NCBI GenBank assembly: GCA_964405835.1
Contig: CAYOPN010000013.1
Span: 1 to 48,134, forward strand
Reading direction: 5' to 3'
Origin: JAJVIP01 sp964405835
GTDB lineage: Bacteria > Elusimicrobiota > Elusimicrobia > F11
DNA: 48,134 nucleotides
Part shown: positions 16,506 to 23,862 of the stretch, in pieces
How the letters are laid out: the number at the start of each line of letters is the position of its first letter
How positions within the stretch are numbered: the first letter of the stretch is position 1
Translations under genes and position numbers: made by a program
The notes under the pieces: generated by a model
Databases searched by the model: none
What the model saw: the letters and a program-made list of their open reading frames with translations, nothing else
Told to the model about the DNA's origin: nothing

Positions 16506-17860
16506 AAAAGGATAGCCCGCTCTCGCTGCTAAAGAAGTTCGAAGACGCGGCCGCCGCATGCAACCGCTGCGGTTTCTGTACGTCCTATTGCCCGACGTAC
16601 AACGCGACCGGGAACGAGGCGCACAGCCCCCGCGGCCGCAATCAGATTTTTCGTGGATTGATTGAAGGGAAAGTGGGTCTGACGGCGGAGACCAAGGAAA
16701 GCATCGACACGTGTTTGTTGTGCGGCGAATGCACGTCGGTTTGTTTCTCCGAGGTGCCCACCGCGCGGCTCATGATGGAGGCGCGCAATTATCTGAACCA
16801 GGCCCAGGGCATTCCCTGGTTTTTGAAATTTTTCCTCGATAAAATTTTGCCGGAACCAAAGCGGTTTCAAATGGCCTTGCATCTGGCGTTCCTCGGAAAA
16901 AATCTTGGCATCGCGGCGATGCTGAAAAAATCGGGACTTTTGAAAAAAATATCCCCGGTCCTGGAGTCCGCCGACGCGCTGTTGCCCAGCGTGCCAAGGA
17001 AGTTTCTGGCCGAATATCCGATCGCAAAAAAGCGGCTCGAGACGACGTTGAACGCGGCGGACCACGCCAAAGCGCTCAAGCAAGAGAAGTCCGCGCCCGC
17101 TTCGAAATCGATTCTTCGTCCCAAGGTTGCCTATATGCCGGCCTGCGGCAGCCAATATTTGCGGCCCGATATCGGGCTCGCAACACTGAAGTTGTTTGAG
17201 CGCATGAAAATCGACCTGGTGGTCCCGGACGTGTTGTGCTGCGGGCTTCCGGCCGCGAGCTATGGCGTGATGGACCGGGTGCGCGCAATGGCAAAAGAGA
17301 ACATCGTGCGGCTTGAGCGCGGCCATTACGAAACGATTCTGCTCGATGATTCGTCCTGCGCGGCCCATTTGAAAGACCTGCCGGACGCGTTTAAAGACGA
17401 TCCGGCCATGCTTAAGCGCGCGCATGAAATCGCGCAAAAGGTCCGCGATTTGTCTTCGGTTTTTTTGCAACGGGGCCTCAAGGAACATCTGCGCCTGGTC
17501 CCATGGGGCGGCGGCCCGGTGGCTTACCACGATCCCTGCAAGGCGCAATACGCGCAGCGGACCACCAACCCGCCGCGCGAATTATTGGCGTCCGTTCCGC
17601 GCCTAAATCTGGTCCCCGTCACCGACGCGGACCAATGCTGCGGCGGCGCCGGCACGTACAGTTTTGTCCATCCTGATTTTTCGCAGAAGGTGCTCGCCGC
17701 AAAAATAAAAAACATCGTCGCTTCGGGTTGCGCGATCGTGATAACGTCAAGCGCATCATGCCAGGTCCAACTGGCATCGGGATTGCGCGCCGCCGGATCA
17801 AAAATCGAAGCGCTGCATTTGTCAGAATTTCTTTTAAGGGCTCTGGAGAACAGGAGGTAG
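16496..17860 (+). CDS. glcF: Glycolate oxidase iron-sulfur subunit GlcF
   Basis: A 454-residue electron-transfer subunit. TTG 16496 is used because GGAGG (16484-16488) lies seven bases upstream; the gene overlaps the end of glcDE. Two [4Fe-4S] motifs are present: CNRCGFCTSYCP (about 22-33) and CLLCGECTSVCF (about 74-85). Two CCG (heterodisulfide-reductase type) domains follow, with CCGLPAAS at about 247 and QCCGGAGTYS at about 380. Such subunits sit at the membrane and pass electrons to the quinone pool or to other acceptors. A glcDE fusion next to glcF gives a complete oxidase/dehydrogenase. Length is close to the usual 410-450. Confidence 0.93.
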   Translation: MDVKKDSPLSLLKKFEDAAAACNRCGFCTSYCPTYNATGNEAHSPRGRNQIFRGLIEGKVGLTAETKESIDTCLLCGECTSVCFSEVPTARLMMEARNYLNQAQGIPWFLKFFLDKILPEPKRFQMALHLAFLGKNLGIAAMLKKSGLLKKISPVLESADALLPSVPRKFLAEYPIAKKRLETTLNAADHAKALKQEKSAPASKSILRPKVAYMPACGSQYLRPDIGLATLKLFERMKIDLVVPDVLCCGLPAASYGVMDRVRAMAKENIVRLERGHYETILLDDSSCAAHLKDLPDAFKDDPAMLKRAHEIAQKVRDLSSVFLQRGLKEHLRLVPWGGGPVAYHDPCKAQYAQRTTNPPRELLASVPRLNLVPVTDADQCCGGAGTYSFVHPDFSQKVLAAKIKNIVASGCAIVITSSASCQVQLASGLRAAGSKIEALHLSEFLLRALENRR

Positions 17861-17863
17861 CAG

Positions 17864-18922
17864 ATGAAATGGCTTGTCCGGATCATTTTGTTGGTCGTTC
17901 TTGTTGGTGCCGGCGCGTATCAATTCTATTTGTGGCAACGTCCTCTGGCGCCCCGTCTGGTTTCCAACGACAACGACACGCGCAGTATGGCGCTGCCGGA
18001 ACTTATGAAGCTGGATCCGGCGAAACGGACGGTCATTGTTACGGACCTGCTCCAGTACCAAAATGATCCCGATAAAAATGTGCGGCGAAACGCGCTCTAC
18101 GCGCTGCGGCAAATTGGCCAAGCCAACTCCGATGTATTGGCTTTTTGCATCAAAGCGTTGAACGACCCGGATCCGTCCGTCGGTGCGGAAGCGACCGTGT
18201 CGCTTTCCCGTTACGCCGCTTCCTCCATTCCTTTTTTGATCAACGAACTTGGCCGCCCCGATGGAAAAGTGTTGGACGGCGTTATACACGCGCTGGCCGG
18301 ATTGAAAGAGAAATCCGTCCCGCCGTTGTCGGTGTTTTTAAAAGATCCGGCATTAAAAGGCCATGCCAACGGCCTGCGGGTGTTGCAAGACATCGGCGCG
18401 CCGGCGAAGGGTGCGGAACCGGTGTTAAAAGGTTTGCTCGCGTCTTCCGATCCAGATTTGCGGTTGGGTGCCGCTGAAGTGTTGCAGGGTTTGGATCTGC
18501 TTCCCAAAAACGCTGTTCCCCGCTTATCGAAGGACTTGCTGGCGGCCAAGGACGGATATAAAAATGATCGCGCGCCGCGACCGCGGCTGGCGAAGGTCCT
18601 TGAAAAAGCCGACCCGCGGCGCCGGACGTTGGTGGATTTAAAATTTGATTTGAAACAGAAAAATCCCGTGGTCCGTTACCGCGCGGCGTACGTCATTTCC
18701 GAAATGAACCCGCCGAACATCGGTGCGATGGAAATGCTGGTGGACGCTTTGAATGATCCGGATGTGACGGTGGCCGCGCGCGCGATGGCGGCCCTTTCGC
18801 GCATGGGGCTCGAGCACACGGAGCGTTTAAAGAAAGTGGCCGAACCGCGCATGCGCAATGCGGTCCGGCGCGCGCGCGCAGCGCAAATCGAAGGCTTCGA
18901 CGACGTGGTGAAGTTACCTTAA
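17864..18922 (+). CDS. Membrane-anchored HEAT-repeat protein
   Basis: A 352-residue protein starting four bases after glcF, with a strong AGGAGG ribosome binding site. One N-terminal hydrophobic helix (about 5-22) is followed by an extracytoplasmic alpha-solenoid of HEAT/PBS-lyase-type repeats, for example NVRRNALYALRQIGQ, PSVGAEATVSLSRYA, LRLGAAEVLQGL, VVRYRAAYVISEMN and VTVAARAMAALSRMG. Repeats of this kind bind proteins and carry no catalytic motif. Its stop overlaps by nine bases the stop of the large HEAT-containing protein on the other strand, so the two are tail to tail. Confidence 0.8.
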   Translation: MKWLVRIILLVVLVGAGAYQFYLWQRPLAPRLVSNDNDTRSMALPELMKLDPAKRTVIVTDLLQYQNDPDKNVRRNALYALRQIGQANSDVLAFCIKALNDPDPSVGAEATVSLSRYAASSIPFLINELGRPDGKVLDGVIHALAGLKEKSVPPLSVFLKDPALKGHANGLRVLQDIGAPAKGAEPVLKGLLASSDPDLRLGAAEVLQGLDLLPKNAVPRLSKDLLAAKDGYKNDRAPRPRLAKVLEKADPRRRTLVDLKFDLKQKNPVVRYRAAYVISEMNPPNIGAMEMLVDALNDPDVTVAARAMAALSRMGLEHTERLKKVAEPRMRNAVRRARAAQIEGFDDVVKLP

Positions 18923-21900
18923 GAGTTCGAGGGCAAGGCGGACGTCAGGGTCCGTTTCGGAGGGGATTTCTTTTTTGACGCGCGCCACGACCCCGGCGCG
19001 TTTGGGTTTGAGAATTTCGGGTAAATTATCAATGACGGCCACGGCCGTCAAACGCACATTGGGGTTCTCGTCGTTCAGTGCTTTCTCTACCAGCGCGAGG
19101 GATTTTACGGTTGCCGACTGCGTCATTCCCGCCAGCGCCAGGGCCCGGTCCCTCGGTTCACTGCTCTCAAGCGCACGCTGCAGCACCGGCAGTCCCGCAT
19201 CTCCCATCCGCGCCAACGCCACCGCCGCCGATTCGCGCACGCGCGTGTTTTCATGGCGCAACAACGGTTCGAGCAGCTTTGCATCGTCCCCGTTCGCGAT
19301 TTGGCCCAGTCCGATCGCGACCGTGTTCACCGTCGCGGCCCGCGAACTGGTGAGCAATTCCGCCAGCATCCGGCGGGCCTGGGGTTCGAGTTCTTCCAGT
19401 TGGGCCAATTGGTCCTTTACGTTTTTCATGTTCATTTTCTTCTCTCTTGCCGCGATCGTTAAAAATATTTTTCCGGCCTTTTCTCCAAGCGGCGAAGTCA
19501 GGTCTTCCGGCGCGTTTTCCAGCATTTCCGCGCGGTCGTCCGCGCTCATATCAACGATGGTCGCCGCGAGGCCCAGGGCCTCTCCGACCCGCATTTTCGC
19601 AATGAGTCCGAGCGCTTCCTGTTTGTTCTTTTTCGACGGCCGTTCCAAATTGTTAAGGACTGTTATCAACGCGGCCCGCGGTCCCGGCTCGGCCCCGGCG
19701 TCCTTGTTTAGAAGCGCGGCCATCGCGCGCAATGCGTTCAACCGCAGTTCGTCGGATGCGGGCCCGTTCACGAACTCCATCAATGCCGGCGCCGCCGTGC
19801 GCGGACGCGCCATGCGCAGGAAGTTGAGCATGACGGCTTTCTTTTGAGGTGTTGCCGGACCCTTCAAGCTTTTTACCAAGGCCTTTGCGGTCGTGTCGCC
19901 ATGGGCCGGCATGGCCACGCTGAGATAAATCAATTGGTCGACGGCCGAAGGGTCCAGCACGTCCGCCATCAAGACCGCTTTTTCCGGCGGTAACACGAGC
20001 AACTCGTGCATGGCGCGGCGCGGCGTCACTTTGTCGAGCGAAAAGGCGGAGGCGATGTCGATCAGGTCGGCCACCTCATCCAGCGGTGGTTTCCCGGCCG
20101 ATTGCTCGATTTGTTCGCCGAGGTCCACCATTTCGCGTTCCACGGCTTCTTCGCGGGGGAGTTCGGGCCATTCAGGCGGAGTCAAACCCAGATTTTCAAC
20201 GAGCGTGGTGCCGCGCATCTGAAAAAGTCCCCAGGGGGTCCGCATGCGGCGCAGCCGTTCGCCGTTGGTCTCGGCCGAGCCATGGCATTGCAACTGGTTG
20301 CCGACACCGTCGATGATTTGCACGGAATAAGCCGGTTCATCCCGGAAAAAATTGTTGGTGCCGAAATCACACAGCTTCATTTTGTTGCGTTCGCCCTTGA
20401 TGTAGGAGAAAGACAAACTGCCGATCGACGCCGTCCCGGACCCCCATTCGGTCTGCATCTCGTTGTCGTTGCCGAACACGATGGAAGACCCGACCCCGTG
20501 GTCCCATCCGTAGGAAGGGCCCACGCCCCAGTTTAAGATCCGGTTGTTGTTTCCAAACACGTCCATGTGTCCGAACGCGCTGTGGACGCCAGAACCCATG
20601 TCGTACCGGCGCGCTTGCAGCGTGTTGCCGTCGCCGCGCAAACGGAACGCCCCAAACCCATGCCAATATCCGACGCCTTGAGAGAAATAACTGCCTTTGA
20701 CCGAAATCCTGTTCCCTTTCACCACCGCGATGCCCACGCCGCCGCCCGCGTACGCGCGCGGACCGAACCCCACGCCCTGGCACAAGCTGACCGATCCGAG
20801 CGGTTCGCGCGGGTCGGGTTGGACCAGCCCGCCTTTAATGTCGGCATCGTCTCCTTCATGAAGGAAAATGCCCACGCCGCGCGTCCAGGCCGAACCTTGG
20901 CCGCTCCGTGTCGCGACATACGTCGAGCCTTTGGACGATTTTGCAGATAGGATGCCGACGCCAAAAATTCCCATTCCCTGCACCGACCGCTGGGCGGAAA
21001 GATGCGCGGTCCCGTTCACAACCAGCGCGCCAATGCCGCCCATCCCGAATCCTTGTGAAAACGGACCGGTCTTCATGATCTTGGTCCCTTCACCATTCGG
21101 CAGTACCATGACCCCAATGCCGAAGATGCCCGCGCCGGCATTCCCGTGCAAAAAGTTTTCTCCATCAACTTGCACGTTCGCGCCGTAATCGATGACGATT
21201 CGGATTTGTTTCTCGCGCGCCGTTGCGACCGGCGCTTTGTAAATGTTGTTTCCGCCAAGGTCGATCAGAACGGCCACGTCCTTCAGGTCCGCTTTATCGT
21301 AAACATCGTCCCCGCGGCCGCCGATGAGAATGTCGCCATTGACGGTTTTCCAACGGACCTGTTTTTTAACATCGGCGGATTTCGGCAGCATCTTCAGCGC
21401 TTTGTCGACGCCGGCAAAGACCCTTGCTCCGGCTTCGGCCAGGTCCTGTTGGGAAAACGGTTTCATCGCTTCGTATTTCTGTTTGGTCCGTCGCGCGGAG
21501 ATTTCTTGGCGCACCGCGCCGGTTTGCGGGTCCGGCCATTCGTTAAGGCCCAGCAATCCTTCCCGGGCGGAGGCGGGCAGTGAATCCACGGCGCGGTCCA
21601 AAAATGGCTGGGCTTCCTTGATCGCGGAGACCAAAACAGTGATGGCGGGTTTCAATTGCGCCGGCAACGGTGTGCCGAGAACAAGCGGGGCGGCAGAGGA
21701 TTCGGTGGGAGTGATGCCCATAACATGAAAGGCCGTGTCCAGCAACCCGCTCACGTCGGAAGTTTCTTCAATTCGATCGGCCCATTCACCCGCCATGGCA
21801 GGAATGTCGAGCGGTTTCGCGAAGAAATTTTCAACGGCCGGAATTGTGAAGGGGAGCTCCCATCCCGCTGAAAGTTTGAAATCTTTTTCGTTCATCCGGA

Positions 21901-22063
21901 GCGTTTCGAACTGCGATCGGATTTTGGCGATGGTCTGTTGTGAGGGGGACAGAACATCACTATCAGAAAGATAGTTGGGTTTTTGTTCCGGCACATCGGC
22001 CCAGCCAAGGGTGCTTAGCAGGAATAAAATCAACGCGGATCCGAGACGGAAGGGAATTCGCAT
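18914..22063 (-). CDS. Large secreted protein with glycine-rich beta-solenoid-like core and C-terminal HEAT repeats
   Basis: A 1049-residue exported protein. A signal peptide covers about residues 1-22 (LILFLLSTLGWADVP). Residues 23-250 are mainly helical and unassigned. A GGRGDDVYDKADLKDVAVLI segment resembling RTX-type GGxGDD turns opens a glycine-rich region (about 250-600) with repeated turns such as GAGIFGIGVMVLP, QGFGMGGIGALVV and GVGPSYGWDHGVGSS, spaced like rungs of a beta-solenoid. Residues about 700-1049 are HEAT repeats (NTRVRESAAVALARMGDAGL, NPNVRLTAVAVIDNLPEIL). No catalytic family is recognised. I know similar glycine-solenoid proteins from Planctomycetes-like genomes only as hypothetical proteins. 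The start is fixed by the divergent -10 boxes at 22071-22078. Probably surface or periplasmic scaffold. Confidence 0.72.
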   Translation of the reverse strand: MRIPFRLGSALILFLLSTLGWADVPEQKPNYLSDSDVLSPSQQTIAKIRSQFETLRMNEKDFKLSAGWELPFTIPAVENFFAKPLDIPAMAGEWADRIEETSDVSGLLDTAFHVMGITPTESSAAPLVLGTPLPAQLKPAITVLVSAIKEAQPFLDRAVDSLPASAREGLLGLNEWPDPQTGAVRQEISARRTKQKYEAMKPFSQQDLAEAGARVFAGVDKALKMLPKSADVKKQVRWKTVNGDILIGGRGDDVYDKADLKDVAVLIDLGGNNIYKAPVATAREKQIRIVIDYGANVQVDGENFLHGNAGAGIFGIGVMVLPNGEGTKIMKTGPFSQGFGMGGIGALVVNGTAHLSAQRSVQGMGIFGVGILSAKSSKGSTYVATRSGQGSAWTRGVGIFLHEGDDADIKGGLVQPDPREPLGSVSLCQGVGFGPRAYAGGGVGIAVVKGNRISVKGSYFSQGVGYWHGFGAFRLRGDGNTLQARRYDMGSGVHSAFGHMDVFGNNNRILNWGVGPSYGWDHGVGSSIVFGNDNEMQTEWGSGTASIGSLSFSYIKGERNKMKLCDFGTNNFFRDEPAYSVQIIDGVGNQLQCHGSAETNGERLRRMRTPWGLFQMRGTTLVENLGLTPPEWPELPREEAVEREMVDLGEQIEQSAGKPPLDEVADLIDIASAFSLDKVTPRRAMHELLVLPPEKAVLMADVLDPSAVDQLIYLSVAMPAHGDTTAKALVKSLKGPATPQKKAVMLNFLRMARPRTAAPALMEFVNGPASDELRLNALRAMAALLNKDAGAEPGPRAALITVLNNLERPSKKNKQEALGLIAKMRVGEALGLAATIVDMSADDRAEMLENAPEDLTSPLGEKAGKIFLTIAAREKKMNMKNVKDQLAQLEELEPQARRMLAELLTSSRAATVNTVAIGLGQIANGDDAKLLEPLLRHENTRVRESAAVALARMGDAGLPVLQRALESSEPRDRALALAGMTQSATVKSLALVEKALNDENPNVRLTAVAVIDNLPEILKPKRAGVVARVKKEIPSETDPDVRLALELLR

Positions 22064-22070
22064 AAAGCGA

Positions 22071-22078
22071 AGTATAAT
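22071..22078. promoter_or_regulatory. Overlapping divergent -10 boxes (bidirectional promoter)
   Basis: TATAAT (22073-22078, + strand) and TATACT (22076-22071, - strand) share four bases in the 21-bp gap between the divergent starts at 22063 and 22085. Start sites about seven bases beyond each box would fall on or next to each ATG, so both messages would be leaderless or nearly so. No good -35 hexamer is seen for either direction. Confidence 0.6.
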
Positions 22079-22084
22079 GGAATT

Positions 22085-23860
22085 ATGCCGGATTCACCCC
22101 CTAAGAATATAAACACGATCCTCCTTATCGAAGACAATGCCGAGTTGATCAACCAGATCACCGCCACCATGCAGGAGGCGGACTACCGGGTTATCGTTGC
22201 CGCTTCTTCGACTGAGGCTTTTGCAATCATTTTTAAGTCTCCGCCCGATGTGGTGATCCTTGATATCAACCTTCCCGATCTGGACGGTTTCCACATCGCC
22301 CGTGAGTTGAAACGCAACATGATGTTCCGCCACGTTCCACTGATCGTTTTGTCCAACCGCATCGATTTCCTCGACAAAATGCGCAGTCTCGATGTGATCA
22401 TGGACGAATATCTGGTCAAACCCATCGACGCGAAGGACCTGCTATTGCGCACGCAGCTGGTGGTGCAACGTTCGCAGGTGAACCTGGACGCGAACCCGCT
22501 TACGCACCTCCCCGGCAACATGGCCATCATGAAAGCGTTGCAAACGCGTATCTCCGCCAACCGCCCGTACGGTGTCGGGTACGCTGACCTGAACAATTTC
22601 AAAGCGTTCAACGATAAATACGGATTTTCGAACGGAGATGAAGTGATCCGCTACGCGGCCAAGACCATTGTCGACATCGTCGAGAAAATGTCGCCGCAAG
22701 AACATTTTGTGGGGCATATCGGCGGCGATGACTTTGTTTTCATCTGCGGTTACGATAATGCGTCGGAGATTTGCCAGCGGATTACCGAGGAATTCGATAA
22801 AGGCGCCCTGGGGTTTTACAACGAAGAAGACAAGAAAAAAGGTTTTGTGGTGGTCGAAGACCGCCGCGGCGTGGTGTCCCAGATACCATTGATTTCCATG
22901 GCGATCGGCATGGCCTCCGACGAGGGTGGGAAGTTTAAGAATTTGGGGCAGATCAACCATTCGCTGACCCAGCTCAAAAAATACGCGAAGTCTTTTCATG
23001 GCAGCGCTTTTGTACGGGACCGTCGAAATTTGACCGCCCAACTCGCGGAATTTACCTGGGGCCCGGGCTCTTCGGCAGGCTCCGGCAAGGTGCTTGAAGA
23101 CATCACGAGCGCGATCGGCGCGTTTTTGCCGGGGCAACTGCTGGACGTCATTAAAGACGAAGCCATCACCGTTCTTTTCCAACCCATCATCGATATGAAA
23201 ACCGACGAAGTAATGGGCCATGAAAGTCTGGTGCGCGGTCCCGCCGGAACGCCACTGGAATTTCCGGACGCGCTTTTTCAGACCGCCCGCACGTCCAACC
23301 AAGTGCTGAACTTGGACCGTGTTTGCTTAAAAAAGATCGTTGACGCCTCTTCCAAACTGCACAAAGGCCTAAAGCTTTTCATTAATGTGTTCCCGGAGAC
23401 ATTCCTCGACCGCGAAAAAGTAAGCCAGAACATGTTCAACATGCTTGGTAAATTGCCGGTGGAGGTCGTGCTGGAGTTGACGGGGGCCCATCGTTCCAAC
23501 GAACCTTTGGAATTGTTCGCGGAGTTGGCCCAATTCAAAGACAAAGGGTTCAAAATCTGCATTGATGCGGCCACGGCCATGCTCGATCAAGGTTCCCGGT
23601 TGTTGTCGGAGCTTCGTCCGCATTTCATCAAGCTCAACATGATGGGCTACCAAGACATGATCAACGACTATCAAAAGCAGACCGTATTTCTTAAGACGGT
23701 CGGCCTCGCCCGCCAAACGGGCGCGGAAGTCATTTGCACGAAACTTGAGTCCAGGTCGGACAGTTACCTGGCATTAAAAGCGGGCGTTTATTTGGGGCAG
23801 GGGTTTCTGTTTGCGCGTCCCACTCAAACGCCCGGCGCTATCGAAAGAAAAAGGAAATAA
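22085..23860 (+). CDS. Response regulator with GGDEF-type (GGDDF) and degenerate EAL domains
   Basis: A 591-residue signalling protein. The REC domain (about 10-125) has phospho-acceptor Asp60 in ILDINLPD and Lys in VKPID. The GGDEF domain (about 135-310) reads IGGDDF at 212-217, with Asp in place of the catalytic Glu; VGYADLNNFKAFNDKYG is intact. The EAL domain (about 340-585) reads ESL at 380-382, keeps FINVFP, LELTGA, FIKLN and GQGFLFARP, but the central DDFG motif is IDAAT (Asp494-Ala495). Loss of the second Asp suggests a weak or absent phosphodiesterase, so it may act as a c-di-GMP or GTP sensor. The Asp-for-Glu change leaves cyclase activity open. The gene probably uses a leaderless message. 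No cognate kinase is adjacent. Confidence 0.88.
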   Translation: MPDSPPKNINTILLIEDNAELINQITATMQEADYRVIVAASSTEAFAIIFKSPPDVVILDINLPDLDGFHIARELKRNMMFRHVPLIVLSNRIDFLDKMRSLDVIMDEYLVKPIDAKDLLLRTQLVVQRSQVNLDANPLTHLPGNMAIMKALQTRISANRPYGVGYADLNNFKAFNDKYGFSNGDEVIRYAAKTIVDIVEKMSPQEHFVGHIGGDDFVFICGYDNASEICQRITEEFDKGALGFYNEEDKKKGFVVVEDRRGVVSQIPLISMAIGMASDEGGKFKNLGQINHSLTQLKKYAKSFHGSAFVRDRRNLTAQLAEFTWGPGSSAGSGKVLEDITSAIGAFLPGQLLDVIKDEAITVLFQPIIDMKTDEVMGHESLVRGPAGTPLEFPDALFQTARTSNQVLNLDRVCLKKIVDASSKLHKGLKLFINVFPETFLDREKVSQNMFNMLGKLPVEVVLELTGAHRSNEPLELFAELAQFKDKGFKICIDAATAMLDQGSRLLSELRPHFIKLNMMGYQDMINDYQKQTVFLKTVGLARQTGAEVICTKLESRSDSYLALKAGVYLGQGFLFARPTQTPGAIERKRK

Positions 23861-23862
23861 TC

